DNA of 64,000 bases from Inonotus obliquus (Eukaryota > Basidiomycota > Agaricomycetes > Hymenochaetales > Hymenochaetaceae): contig JAJHTX010000006.1 in NCBI GenBank assembly GCA_032164295.1, positions 2,170,001 through 2,234,000 on the forward strand. The letters run 5' to 3'. The position numbers and the translations under genes were made by a program. Below, one piece after another: positions 47,101 to 59,770 of the stretch. The stretch's first letter is position 1. Each line of letters starts with the position of its first letter. The notes under the pieces are model-generated. The model was not told the DNA's origin. It saw nothing but the letters and a program-made list of their open reading frames with translations, and did not search any database.

Positions 47101-48122
47101 TTTGTTTCTGTTGGGCCCGCAACGCCTCCCGCTCTTCCTCTACCTCCTTGACTTTTCCAACCACCCTGACGGGATTTGAAGTGCTCACAGACGACGTAGA
47201 TCTGTAAGCCGAAGCATCGAAATCGGGATTGGTCAATACCTTCGTGGCTTTCCCCGTATCTCTGCCAACAGAGTGATATACAGCGTCAACAATCGAAGGA
47301 TCGAATTGCGGATGTATCATCCGAAAAGCGACGAGAGCCTTCTCTTGAGAATTATCCGAGCGTACGATTCGAGATTTCGGAGAGCCGGAGGCGGAAGTAC
47401 GTCTATCCGGGCTTGATTCATCAGACGACATAGACGAAGAGAGCATCATTGGCTTGTTTGTCATGACCCGACGTTTCTGACCGGGTCGTATGATGTCTGG
47501 TGACGGCGGTGAACCAGGGACAAGCACGTTAGGCGGCTCTAACCTTGACGTGTCGACGTTTGCGCGCTTCCGCGGGCGTTCAGTCTCCTCATCCTCATCG
47601 CGGTCGATCGGACGCCTAGCAGAAGGTGGTGACCGACGCGTGATAAGCGCGTTGTTTACATCTGTAGACGCGACAAACCCGCTAGGTCTAGACAAGGGAT
47701 CGACACTATTTTTAAGGCTCTGACTCCAGGTACTGTGGCTGCTCAAACCAGCCGACGACGGACCATCGTTCGAATACTGGTGTGGATGATAAGGCTTCAG
47801 CATCGTTTCCTTGCCCAATGGACTTGAATTAGGCACTAGAATAGTTGCGTTTGAAGGGATTGCTGAAGGAAAGAAACGAGAGCCATTGGTGGCGTCGCGC
47901 GACTGTGCTGGAGGGTTATGAGGGCCTCCCGACAGCCTCGGCAATGCACCAGACATGCTGCTTGTTTGCTGCTTGTTCGTGAGTTCCTTTTTCTCGGGAT
48001 TGTACGCAAATCGAGAGAGGTTGTCAGCGAGTCTCTGTGAGCGGCTGTGTAAGTGACCGTCAGATGATAGTACAAAAACCACCCACCCTTGCGTCGCTAG
48101 CAATGTCTGGACCGGAAGACAT
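44151..48122 (-). CDS. FUN30: SNF2-family chromatin remodeller, Fun30/SMARCAD1 type
   Basis: Exon 1 is 48122-48087 ([12 protein letters not shown]), exon 2 48034-46831, exon 3 starts at 46781; further exons run to the stop at 44151. The N-terminal third is disordered and Ser/Pro-rich. A CUE ubiquitin-binding motif follows ([21 protein letters not shown]). The SNF2 ATPase has [19 protein letters not shown], Walker A DEMGLGKTVQ, and the Fun30-specific DEGH box in [14 protein letters not shown]. It continues with [19 protein letters not shown] and, in the C-lobe, [33 protein letters not shown] and [17 protein letters not shown]. Fun30/SMARCAD1 slides or exchanges histones, silences heterochromatin and promotes DNA end resection. 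The C-terminus is acidic ([15 protein letters not shown]). The intron after exon 2 appears to use a GC donor (46830-46782, GCAAGT...AG), needed to give [11 protein letters not shown] in frame. Confidence 0.95.
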
Positions 48123-51100
48123 GATCGGAACGATGCTCAGCCTTCAGTGTGCGATATAATTTTTGTACGGACAGTGCTGTGCCTTGGTGGGATGGAACAG
48201 GCTGGGGATAAGGAGGACACTCAGACACGCAGCCATTGAAACGACATGCTGATCAAATTTCCCACGTTTCGAACAAATAAAGCTTGACATTATACAAGGG
48301 ACTATATTCGCGCACTAACAGACGAGCATACACATACGTACAAGGCTAACAGACGGGATTGGAAAAGAAGGTAACAATATACACCATCTTGAGATTCTGA
48401 ACCGTCCAAGGTACTTATACGGCGTCAGACCAGGCAGAGGACGTATGTTGCGAGGTACTGGCTGAAGCCACATCTCGCGGGGATGGATGAAGTGGACAGA
48501 AAACACGAGGGAGTATCCCTCAACAGGATAGCTACGATGGGATCAGCTTTCTGGACGGAGCTACGCAATACTGAGATGCCGAGTGCTGAAGTATGAACTG
48601 TTTGCATCCACGATGTATGAAAGCAAGGCTCTATACAGCACAATGTCAGAGGAGACTAGTCGAGCATGCCGAGGTCAGGTCAAGCTAAATCAATCCGTCA
48701 ATCTGGCTCTGCGAATGAAGTTGACTAGCTGCAACTCAACTTACTCGTTTCTGTTCTCATATGGGGGCACATAGCGCTGCTTAATGCACCATCCTCAGCG
48801 GAAATGTTGAATTAGGCAGTCCACGTTCCAACGAAACATAACACAGGTAATCCGACCGGGGTAAGAGAATCGCACGCTCTCCGATACTTGATACCGGGGA
48901 TGGTACAGAGCATGACGACGCTAACAAAATATTGGGAACACATTAACACCAGGGGGCGCAATGGAAAATGTTGAAACTCACAAATAAGAATGCAATTCTC
49001 TTCGAAGGAAAACATAGAGTTAAACCATGGCTTCGTTGATGCTTGGGGTCTTTTACAACACTTAAAGTGTCCACCAGAATTTGCTTTCAACGCGGTCAGC
49101 AGAGTGAAAAGGGGTCTGAAATGCTGACAGGGAATAGTTCTCACATCGCGGGAATCCAAGGCCTGTTCATTTGGCCGACTGCTAGAAAAAAGACCGTGGA
49201 TGAGAACAATATGTTCTGACTCTGTTGCTTTCTGGTTCCCATTGTCCGAGGGCTGGAACAGCGCACAGACGAGGCTTGCCGTGCTGCTAACGAATACGTC
49301 TTTGAGAAATGAGTTCTATCACGCCTCCAGTAGAGAGAAAATGGGCAGGTACTGCGATTAGGTCACCGAGTAGAGAAGCATCTGGACTCTCAGAATGCAT
49401 ATATGCAGTCGGACACTAGATAGGATTGTAGCAATTCCTATGGTGGTCAGAATCATCTGAGTAGCTCGCGTCAAGCCTCGCGAGAAGTTCTCACTGCATC
49501 CAAAATATTATAGGTAAATTAGAGATGGAGGATAAATTAAGGAGTGACGTACGAACATTGGAGAAAGCCCACGTACACGAAAGGACCATACCTAAAGCGG
49601 GCTAACATGAAATGCCGAACCAAATCCTCGCCAGCAAGCCGAATCGAGCTAGGGGAAAGGCGGAGGTAGCAGTCTGAACCAATCGATTAATCAATTCGCC
49701 GTGTTAAGAATCTCGTAAACGAAAAATTAGACGGGCAGACATGGAGCGCGGAATCGTGCCATCCAACGTTTCCGTAATCGGCTCATACCAAGTTGCCGCC
49801 AGACTCCCCACTCCCATGGTCGAAAGAAAGGAGGTTCGCTTTCCATCGCAATCCATTGACGGTGTAATATCGTTTCTCCTTCGCCGTCACGGGCATCAGT
49901 TAGCCAAGAAATCATCCACGGACGAGCGGTGATATACATGGACCAAGTTAGTGAGATGAAACGCAGACTGCCTCGGCCTAGAACCGTGGCCAAGGTCGAT
50001 GACAGCGAATCTCAACGAGACCCAGGAGCGGCAACGTAACAAATGCGGAAGCCCTCCGCACTTCGGGCCAAACAACCGATCATAAGTTCACCCTTATAAT
50101 AATTCGCTTGCCGCCCGATGCATCAATAGTTCGAGTTGGATTGGTGGAAGTCAAAGAACGTTTTGGCGAGAGCTAGTCACTTGTCCAGTAAGATGAAGTC
50201 TCGTGGACATTAAACCCGTTCAAAACAAGGGAGTTTATCGAGTCGCTGGCGCACGAACAAAAACTTGAACGATCCAGAACGAGATTGATCAGGACGTCCG
50301 TGATGGATATTGAAAGCTTGAACGAACGGACGTTCGACATACAGAGGAAGGATAAAACATAGCCGTGACCATCGCTTTTGGACAGCGCACGGACACAATA
50401 CTCGGGCAAGGGATGGAGGACACCTGGTAAATGCCATGTGGGTAGTGAAAACGAGGGGAGTGGTGCAATATGTATCACAACACAATCCTAGCTTGTCGGA
50501 GGTTCGAAGTGAAGCGCGAGACTACGACATACATCGAGAATTCTAGACTTGCTTCTCCCGGGCCCGTAAAGGGACCGACGGGTGTATGATGGTGCGGTCC
50601 ATATGAGATTCAAGGACCTATCGGTCGCGTTCGACTCAGGAACCCGTACTTCGCGATTCCATGCCAGTGCTACCGGTTCCTTTGACGGCCAGGTGGAGCC
50701 AAGTTCGTATCTTCACTATCGCTCGATACCGGATCGACCTTGAGAACCGTCGACAACCAGTGTCACCCATATATGAATGGGTGGAGAAGGCGTATTCCGG
50801 CCGGTCGAGACTCTTCACACCTACGATTAGGAAGGGCTATACAGCTTGCGGCGTCCGACAAACGCGCAAGCGAAATGGACGGACAGCGGGTCGGAAATCC
50901 TGCTCGGTCTTATTGGCGAAGTCCCGTTCGCGTGGTGTTTGTACAATTGAGCATACTATGACGAAACTCCGAGTAGCAAGTGATCCCTCGGAATGCTAGA
51001 TGCTAGCCGCAAACTAATGCGTGTAGGGTCCTAAGCGTTGAAAGTCCAGCCGAATGCTTACGGCACTGAGACAGGACATTGGCTCCAAATGCTTCCTAAC

Positions 51101-51962
51101 GGGCATTCTCATCTTCCACGGGCTTCAGAAAAGAAACAGGCAAGGGTAAAGTTGCTTTCTGCCAACAGAACTCGCTGAGCTGAGTATTACGTTTTCAATT
51201 TGATGCTCCAGTTCACTGCTGGTTCTAAAACTGGTTGCCGCCAGAAGACTGGACGATGATACACATAAACCACATTTTCCAAAAAATAAGAATATAGGAT
51301 TAATGGCATACCTGTCCTTTCCTTTACAAACCGATTGAGATTCTGCTCCCATTCCGCAGTTTTTAGTCCGTGTAAAATGTAGCCGTCCATACGCATACGT
51401 AGGGGGGGGGGGGCAATGCATCAGGTGGAACCTTGGCGAATCCTCCTCATCAGGAGGAACGCGCCCAGGCAAGGAATGGAACAAGATGCAACTTCGAAAT
51501 TGTTTGATTATCCATCCTCCGGTCACTCAAACTTGGTAGGATGTGCATTGCTTCCAATCCTCCGACCCTCCTGATTCAAAGAGTGAACGTAAGTTGCGAT
51601 CGGGCTTTTCTCCCTTTGCTTTGCTTTGATAATGAAAGTACTAGATCGTGATGGTAGGAGAAAGAGACGACGGGCTGATGATCAATCACGTCCACATCAA
51701 ATGCGTGACGTGGATGCCTCTTATGTAATCAAGCAGTGGTTCTGTCTGGAAAGAATGATTACTACAATATTAATCATATAGCATGGAGGTCGTAGCATGG
51801 CGCTCAATGAATTATCGTGGTGGTCGATCTAAGGAGAGACAGCGAGTAGCATTAATGGAATATACACAAGCCACCATGCTCGGAAGAGCGTCGGGTAACC
51901 TTCTTCTCCGGCTATCCTTTTTGCACAGTCGACGAATCCAATGTACGGGTCGTCCTCATTCC
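48123..51962. other. Large gene-free stretch (3.8 kb)
   Basis: This is the longest gap in the window. Open frames reach about 133 codons on either strand, with no recognisable domain and no consistent splice chains. A run of twelve G lies at 51402-51413. I see no long terminal repeats, target-site duplications or transposase motifs. It could be decayed mobile DNA or hold non-coding transcripts; the sequence alone does not decide. Confidence 0.5.
51402..51413. repeat. G12 homopolymer
   Basis: Twelve consecutive G (C on the minus strand) lie in gene-free DNA. Such a run is prone to slippage and to sequencing error. Confidence 0.85.
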
Positions 51963-53012
51963 TCAACCTAGTCGCAGAATACTCAGAACAAGTTTGTAAG
52001 CCTCGTGCGTAGAATGAGCATACCCGATGACATCTTCGTCTGCAGCAGCAAATACGGCATCATTAGTCGCAGGATCCTCCTCCTGAGCAGCAGGAGTAAA
52101 CCCGGTCGTCCCATGGTTTCGTTGTATAGACAATCGGGTCGATATGACTTCCAGCGGGCAGATTATAACTGTGCTGACGAAGGCCACGCCAAGGTATGCA
52201 CTGAGACGGGGGAGTGAAAGTTCTGAGCCAGTCGGGAGCAACAAGATGCGAAGTGGATCCATAACCAAAATGATATAGATAAGACGCAGAACTTCCGATA
52301 ATAAGAGGCCCGGGGTGAGGAACATCAACCACGGTCGCCGTCGTTCGTCCGCTGTGAGAAGGATTCGCAGTGAATAGCTCGCATTCAGCCACGGAAGCTT
52401 GTATGGCGTCGTGATGGCACTCCGAGTAAGCGTTAGTCTAATGATCAATAGGTACTTGTAACGCGGTGTCTTACCGATTAGTTATTATTGTAACGGGTAA
52501 GGAGATGATCATCATGAAAAGACTATAGACTAGTCTATTCCATACACCCTCGATCGGGGCAGAATATTTCTTGTGACCACCGGTATGAGCGAGCGGAGTG
52601 CCGGGAAGTACAGCAATGAACGCCATTATAATAAGGGAGCTAATGAAGCTGGGCACTAAGAGGTAAAAATATGGAGAACTGAATGAGTGTATTAAGAGTT
52701 GTATAGCTTACTAGAGCCCTTGTATAAACCTGACCACCCCTTGACCGTACTTGACATGAGTTTCGCTCTGACGTTTTGTTATTGTGAGCGTACCTCAAGC
52801 CGTTTCACCCTCATGAACATGGCAAAATAGGACTTTACTACAGGTCCGGTGTGTGGTTGAACACCGCCCTCTCCATCTAGTTGGAGTCCTTTGGGTGTGT
52901 AATTTGCTCGAAACCGGACCAAAGTACCAGCAAGTGGAACAGCAACAAGGAAGCTGAGGACAAAGGAAGCTATAAAAACCAAGGCAAAGGCTGCAGAATC
53001 TAGGAAGCTCAT
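51963..53012 (-). CDS. Mitochondrial-carrier-like membrane protein
   Basis: Exons: 53012-52794, 52739-52712 (28 nt), 52655-52475, 52437-51963 (903 nt, 300 residues). Exon 1 gives MSFLDSAAFALVFIASFVLS and a hydrophobic helix with PLAGTLVRFRANYTPKG, recalling the Px[D/E]xx[K/R]xR-type carrier region. Then come MRVKRLEGWSGLYKGSMPS (EGWSGLYKG is the typical carrier [D/E]GxxxLYKG motif), a helix at FISSLIIMAFIAVLP, FLTPGLLLSEVLRLIYIILVMDP and, late, CPLEVISTRLSIQR (PLEVISTRL is a PxD/ExxxxRL carrier signature). The layout resembles the divergent carrier-like proteins common in Agaricomycetes. The three repeats are degenerate, so the substrate and even transport activity are uncertain. The start was set at the ATG before the first helix; upstream in-frame ATGs exist. 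Confidence 0.75.
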
Positions 53013-54594
53013 GCTTGGCGGACGAGTAGTAGGAGGGAGGACAGAGAGGAGACTCGGACACACAATCACTGAATAAGCGCGCTGATGCTGCGGTGTGCGG
53101 TGTGTCATGTTTGGATCACGTGACGAATCAACGGACATCTCCCAAAATGGATCCCCTTATGTGGTTCCATTCATTAGACGTCCTGCACACCCGCCCATCG
53201 CAAACGATATCCTGAATGAGCTATTACCTCAAATACAGGCGGTAATAAGCATGGAACTCTGCTCTGACGACTATACCATAGAACTCGCGTTACGTATATC
53301 GTTCCGGTCAAGACTCGCTGCTCCCAAGTTAATGGCGCCAGTGGCCTACTTTCTTTGGCCATTGTCTCCTTTAGTGGAGCATCCTACAGCAGAGCGATGA
53401 CACTCTTTTCTCTGAGAACAGTACCAGTACGCTCCTATACACCTTCATCGCGGAGTGTCACCTGTTCTCTACTACCGTAGCGATCGTCCATGCCGCTTCA
53501 TTTAGTCATGTATCATACCTCCGTCCAACCACGAATGCATGCCATGCTCTCGCCAGAACTGGCTCCACATGAATTGCTCTGCAATGATCGGCCCCGGTTT
53601 GAATTCTCACTGCGGTCCGTCCGGAGTTTCTACCACCGTGCGAAGACGTGAGTATTCTCCCACCTATGACCAAATGATCTCAAACATATCGGCGCTCCAG
53701 CTGATTGCCGTATGAATAGAACAAACAAGCTGCACCCCCACCAGGATTCTCTAACGCGTTCCCTTCGGTACAAGAGCGCACGTTAAAAGGAGCAGAGAAT
53801 ATCCCGAACACGCCGAAGAGCATTGAATTGTGTTCTCCCTTGTGCCCTATCCTGAAATGGTCCATGTTCTCCGAGGAGTCGAGTGGGTATAATCTGATAG
53901 CAAGGAACTATGCTTGAGTCCTACGGGTTTAGAATTCTCTTTCGAGAATTTCTGAGAAGTGCGAGGCTGTGGTATAACGTTCAAAGTCTATTGATGGCGA
54001 CCACACGAATTATTTTCTGGGAAGCGAAACGTACGTGACCCACACTCTTTGTGCCTCGATCCATTACTTGGGTTGATTTCAGTTCTCTTTATCAGTCTAC
54101 TGTCCAATCGTATGTCAGTCATGCTCAAGATTTCGGAATATCCGGTCCTCTCTCGATTGAATATCATCGTTGACACCTGGACTACATCATCAAAGGACAG
54201 GAGATAGTTGGTCTGATTCTGATTCAATATACTCGGACCAGCTAGGTATCAGTTCTCATCATCAGCCTTCATGGATCTATTCTGCACAACACAGATGCCT
54301 CAAGGTATGCTGTCCGTGTATCTGCTGTCAGTGATCTTTCCACACGCGCGGGATGCTGCCTTCCAGATGTCTTGGCGGTGCTGCTTCGAGGAACCAAAGT
54401 ACCGACTCAAACCTTCCTTGATATCAATTGAATACCTGCCTAATTCGGTCGCCGCGGTGGTTCTCTACTTCTTTGTGATGAGCGTCTAGAGTAATTGCTT
54501 TAAATACTCGAGATACTCCTCTTGCTTCCTTCCCCTCCCAACTCCCCACTACATCATCGCAATCGTTCCTCCCCTCTGACTTCCTGTGATTCTC
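53013..54594. other. Divergent intergenic region, carrier-like gene to second Zn2Cys6 gene
   Basis: About 1.6 kb lie between divergent starts with no supported gene. A CT-rich leader (54515-54590) precedes the downstream ATG. Confidence 0.5.
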
Positions 54595-56122
54595 ATGGCG
54601 CCGGAGCATACGTCCCCGACATCCAGATCACCCCCTGCGTCCACCCCTGCTCCTCCAGGCGACCATAGAAAACGTCGCCGAAATCGAACGACGCAGTCGT
54701 GTCTGAACTGTCATGCCTCGAAGAGAATGGTATGCTGTGTCTCCTTTATCAAGCATGTTGAGCTCATGAAATTCTTCGCTCGAATAGTGTGATCGCAAAA
54801 GACCTGCGTGCCAACGCTGTACAACCCTTGGACTGGTAACGTTCCATGGTAACGTGTATCTTCCATGGTCTAATCTCATTCACAGACGGGACTCTGCGTA
54901 TACGAAGTTGACGATCCCAGTCAAAGGTCCGTTCTTTCTCTATTTTCAACGTTGCATTCTTTGACTAGTCTCGCGCAGAAATGCCCCCGCAGATGAGAAG
55001 GGTCTTCTTCGTAAACGCGTTGCTGAACTAGAGGGTGTTATCAGAGAAGTAAGTAGTGGGCCGATAGCGACCTCGGGACATCACTTTGACAACGATTATA
55101 GATGAAGAACAAGCCTCACCCGCGCTGGTCGCAGAAATCTCCTGGTGGCCAAGCTCAGAGTCCTCAACCAATGGATGATGATCCCAGTCTCCACTTGGCC
55201 GGCGAAGAATCCCGCCCCAAGGAGGAAAGCGGGGAGAAGAAGACGCCTAGCATTTCCCTCCCGGTACCTGCGAATAATCGTCAGGTGAACGCTTCCAGCG
55301 TCCACATGAACTCCATCTCGTCATCAGGGGCTTCTATTGCCTCTGAAAGCCCTGTAACTCCCCAAGACCCATATTTCCCAAGTGGCTTCAGTCTTCCAAC
55401 GCCGCCAAGCACTTCTTCGTTATCAAGCCCCGCCTACGATCATAGAATGCTTCCTCGTGTGGCCGTCAGTGACCGCCGTCCTGTCAATCCCTCCGTTTTC
55501 AACAACGTCGATAGTCTTCTCACAAATGCGTGTCTTGAGCCTACTGGCTTCGAGGACGGCGTCTACGGACACATGCTGGACCGCATCCTACAAGCAGACC
55601 AAGCAAGTGCCTTAGCTACATGTACCCGTGACGCACCTTGCACCCAAGGCAATGGTACTTGTGGTTGTATCAACAATACCACAGTATACAACAGCCTACT
55701 CGAGTTATCTGTTAGACTGCGTAAAGCCGTCGACCTTCTCAGCAGAGTCTCCGACCACGAGTCAAGAGGTTTTGGATCCGATTGCCAGCTATTCAAAAGA
55801 GTTCGTGACCTCGACAAGCTCACCTCGTACGTCTTCGATTTCTCGTTCAACAGTTCCCCTATCTGACTCATATTACTCTTTGAGGTCGACACTTGGTAAC
55901 ACAACGTGCCCTGCTGACCGTCACGCAACCGGCGATTCATATTTCCACTCCTTGTCGGCGGAGCTCATGCCTTCTACGATCTCCCCAAACTGTCTCACCA
56001 ATATACAGCAGTGGGAGTCTGTCGTCGGTCGCGCTCCGATCCCGGGAACTTCGGATGACGATTCGTTCATGTCATGGAACGGCATCTCGCGAGAAAACTG
56101 GCCTCATGCTGGAAGGCCCTGA
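54595..56122 (+). CDS. Zn2Cys6 transcription factor (small basidiomycete type)
   Basis: Exons: 54595-54729, 54788-54835, 54886-54926, 54979-55048, 55102-55826, 55885-56122 (1257 nt, 418 residues). A basic stretch (DHRKRRRNRTT) precedes the zinc cluster CLNCHASKRMCDRKRPACQR, which continues with CTTLGLTGLC; all six cysteines are present and are split over three exons. A short leucine-bearing helix (LLRKRVAELEGVIRE) follows and may dimerise. After a Ser/Pro linker comes a second conserved block with CTRDAPC, GTCGCINN and SLLELSVRLRKAVDLLSR, which I know from other basidiomycete regulators of this layout. No fungal_trans domain is present. It should be a nuclear DNA-binding regulator of unknown targets. 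A CT-rich 5' leader precedes the start. Confidence 0.9.
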
Positions 56123-58054
56123 CCAATGTTTATTGGATCACTACTTCATCTAGACAAGTCTCCAAATTTCATCTTCGCCTCGGAATATTAATCGTGTTCG
56201 CACCAGACGAACATTTTAGTTCCCATCTTCTTTTCCACTCTGCGCCCGTCTCCATCTGTATGCCATCGTATCTCTAAACATCGTCTGTATTCCCAAGTCG
56301 GCGAATGAATTGAATATTTGATATCTTTGCTAACGTAAACACGGTCCCCGCCCCGTCAAACCTTGTTGACCATGATGCCAAGAATATCAGGAACCAGTCT
56401 CATCCTGCCACCTTCTGTCATGGATGCAGGGACGCAGGGACTCGCAAGGAATGGCCGCCAAGAGACGCCACGTCGGAATCTTTTAGTCTGTGGTCGTATT
56501 CTCCATGGATCAATCACAGTAAGGCAGTACTTTTGTCCTTTGCCGCTCTCGGGAGTAGGTGAAGCACATCATCTCCGTAACTGTGTGAACTTCGTAAGAG
56601 TACTCCGAGGCACATACAGCAAGAAATTCCCATGCGTTTGACTGATAGCCATCACGACGTAGTCTAGAAGTCTCCCGTATAAAGTACAATGGAACCGACA
56701 GAGCAACAGGCACCGCGGACGGTCATAGTGCGTCGAATATACCTACACAGAAGGAGCTACGTGATTATTCTGGTAAAGGGTAGCCAAAGGGACCTACCAG
56801 TAGCATCGGAGATCCGTATTGGCCGAATTCAGAAGCTCAAGTGGATGTTAAACCGAGATACTTGTTTATGCGCAAAGAGTTTACAACAGAAAGAAGTTGG
56901 GATCCTGCCGACCAAATAATGGCATCCGCATGAGCTTGTTACAGTGATCTTCCTCACTTACATTTGTCGATAGGGTCATGTATACTCCTTCTCAAGAATG
57001 CCGCCCTAGTTAACAGCCGATTCGGTGAAATCAAGAAGCAGGCATTCAGGCGTATCTCGACACACGGTATCCCTATCTTCATGAGAAAAGGCCAAGGTGA
57101 TAAAGCCAAGGCGCGATTCACGCGGCGTTGGCCCCGAATATAAACCGCAAATGGTTGTTTGTTCTTATTCTAATTGGCAGCAGCGTGGCTCTTGGGACGA
57201 GGAGAGTTGATGGAAGCAATTATTTGCTCCGAAGCCAAGCATTATAGGTACCATAAACCTGGTACATGCACGTCGACAAGAGATCTTTATCCGACCTCTT
57301 CAGCTCTCTTCAGGACGAACGGAGTGAACAACAATCCTTGACGTGATCTTCCGTCTCGGCATGGTGCGATGGCAACATGCCGTGCAGGGCGGGGATGTGA
57401 CTGGTCGGGCATATGACCAAGTCCTTTGGTTGAAATTGCAGCAACAGAACTCGAATTCCATATAAACATCAGAGGTCGGTGAATGTAGGTGAAACAAAGG
57501 ATCTCCTCTCAATCTTTCCGTTAACTCTTTGCACGATGAAAGTGGCTAAGCTTGAATCACCAGGATAAGTCGTTCAGAATGTCAGTTATCTTGCGAATCC
57601 ATGTGGCTTAGCCTAAAAAAATAGGGTAAATATGGTGGCTTCCTAACATGCCTCGTTATCGCCCCATATTAAGAATGCCGCCGATAGCCAAGAACTGGAC
57701 AAGACCTTCTCGCCTAGATGGCATCCTTCAATGACCTATTGGATGAGGTACTCAAGAAGACGGAGCAAAGTTAGGAAAGGGGGCACGAAACGGTGACACA
57801 CCAGCTTGTAGCGGCATTGAAAGTGAGCCGAGGAGAAAAGGTTGAAGAAAAACCTGAAGGAAAGTATGCCGCCCATCTCGGAGGAAGCGTTAAGGTTGTG
57901 AAATGACGATGGTGTTCCGACGACCGACGACGCAGAATTCGAAACTGTCTCGCAACACGGCACAGAAGTTAGATTGTGGTGAGGGTTAGGTTCTGGATAG
58001 GGCTTCGATCGTATCGGCGCATAAGGTAGTATAACTCAGACTTCATTCATACGC

Positions 58055-58066
58055 ATACGGCCGTAT
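58055..58066. repeat. Palindrome ATACGGCCGTAT, left copy
   Basis: A perfect 12-bp palindrome, identical to the one at 58454-58465. See the findings for the possible element between them. Confidence 0.85.
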
Positions 58067-58453
58067 ACTGGTCACTCAACCTCTCATACGGATACAGTCG
58101 TATGTATGCGGCATCTTCGGCACATAAGGATATGCCTCTATGATTCTATGGTCCCAGAATGTAATAATTCCTATTTTTTCGGCATATACTTATGGTTAAC
58201 GAAGGCTTGCACAATGACAACAGTACTAGTACTTGCTTGGTTTGAGACAATCCAAGTTCAGATAAGTGAAATAATGATTAATGAATGACTTCTTATATTG
58301 CTGAATATTGCCAGAATTACTCCTCTTCCAGCTCGGCAATGGAAAAATTTGTATTTCTTTTGAAGAAGGTCATTTATTCTACTCACGAAGCAAGTTTTCT
58401 GTTTCGATACGGGTACGTGCGTATATATACTTCTTTTTTTCTTGCTCTTTACG

Positions 58454-58465
58454 ATACGGCCGTAT
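58454..58465. repeat. Palindrome ATACGGCCGTAT, right copy
   Basis: A perfect 12-bp palindrome, extended here to 14 bp (GATACGGCCGTATC). It is the second copy, 411 bp from the outer end of the first. Confidence 0.85.
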
Positions 58466-58627
58466 CCAGTAGTATTTGAAGCACTAGGGATCAAGAGTCA
58501 AGAAAAGTAACGTAAGCAAAGGCATGACTAAGCATTAGTTTGAACGATTCCCCGTGCACGCAACTTGTTCAACGACGGTCACAACGGTTTTTTTGTCATT
58601 CGAGGCTAAACATACTTCGCTGGGACG

Positions 58628-59547
58628 ATGGCATCGCATCTGGTGAGTCTTTCCGGCCTAGAGGCGTCCATTGGATATCTACTGAGCATGTAACAGGCCA
58701 ATATCTTTGGTACGGAGCAAGACCGAGTTAACTGTTCTTTCTACCTCAAAGTAAGCATCATTTCTCACATGATGGCATACCAGCATTGACGCGACGCAGA
58801 TCGGGGCTTGCAGACATGGGGACCGTTGCTCTCGAAAACATATCAGGCCACCGTTCTCCCAAACGATTCTTCTTCCGAATGTCTATCACAACCCCGCACA
58901 TGACCCCGTTTGCAAATTAACCGAAAAAGAACTACAGGAAGGCTTTGATGCCGTGTACGAGGACTTATACTGTGAATTGGCGAAGTTCGGACATCTCATG
59001 GAGCTACATGTGTGTCGCAAACTCGTTTTCTTCGCAAAGAAGATCGTTTACTCATTAAAGATTTAGGTGTGTGATAATGTTGGCGACCATTTGATAGGCA
59101 ACGTGTACGCCAGATATGAGTGGGAGGCAGAAGCGCAAACTGCCGTCGATAATTTAAATGATCGTTGGTATGCAGGTACTTGCTTTCTCTTCTTTTTTTT
59201 CTTGTCCCGGTGATTCACGCACTCCGTGGCATCGCTCTCCAGGTCGTCCTCTCTATGCCGAGCTTTCTCCAGTCACGGATTTTCGCGAAGCATGCTGTAG
59301 GCAGAACGAGAATGGGGAATGCAATCGTGGCGGCTTCTGCAATTTCATGCACCTAAGACTGCCAACGCCAGATCTCAACAAACAATTACGTCATGGCCAG
59401 AAGGTAGAGCGGCGACTACACCCGCAGAAGTCAATCGGCGGGGGTGGTGGCTGGGAACCGGGAAAGAGAGAAGGAGGTCGTGCTCGAAGTGCAAGTCCTG
59501 GCAGAAAGGGAAGGGATGTTGGAGAAGATAGGTGGACTCGCAAGTGA
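58628..59547 (+). CDS. Splicing factor U2AF small subunit (U2AF35)
   Basis: Exons: 58628-58642, 58697-58750, 58800-59009, 59067-59175, 59243-59547 (693 nt, 230 residues). The start [20 protein letters not shown] leads into zinc finger 1 ([20 protein letters not shown]). Then come [13 protein letters not shown], the UHM/RRM fold ([35 protein letters not shown]), [20 protein letters not shown] and zinc finger 2 ([20 protein letters not shown]). The tail is Gly/Arg-rich. U2AF35 binds the AG of 3' splice sites as a heterodimer with U2AF65. The stop TGA at 59545 overlaps a consensus donor (AAGTGAGT). Splicing it to 59686 would replace the end with 28 other residues and stop at 59768-59770; both ends keep the frame. 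Confidence 0.95.
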
Positions 59548-59770
59548 GTGGCTGAAACCCGTTTTGGTGATCGTCATTGATAGGTATTACTTTCTACTGT
59601 TTAGGAAGTAGTTGCTATAGCTTGATATACTCGTTGTTCCTCCTGAGGTATCTGAATGTTTGATAAATATAAGATTATTTTTCAGGCCCCATCATATGTA
59701 TGAACCTGGAACCCGCGGACTTGGTTTGTCCGCTCTGAGTGGCCCACATCGGCGACACTTCAGCCGATGA

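Larger units (their letters stand above)
56123..58627. other. Gene-free stretch with a palindrome-flanked AT-rich block
   Basis: About 2.5 kb have no supported gene. Its right part (58055-58465) is AT-rich and bracketed by two copies of the 12-bp palindrome ATACGGCCGTAT. A related imperfect palindrome lies near 58087-58104. Confidence 0.5.
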
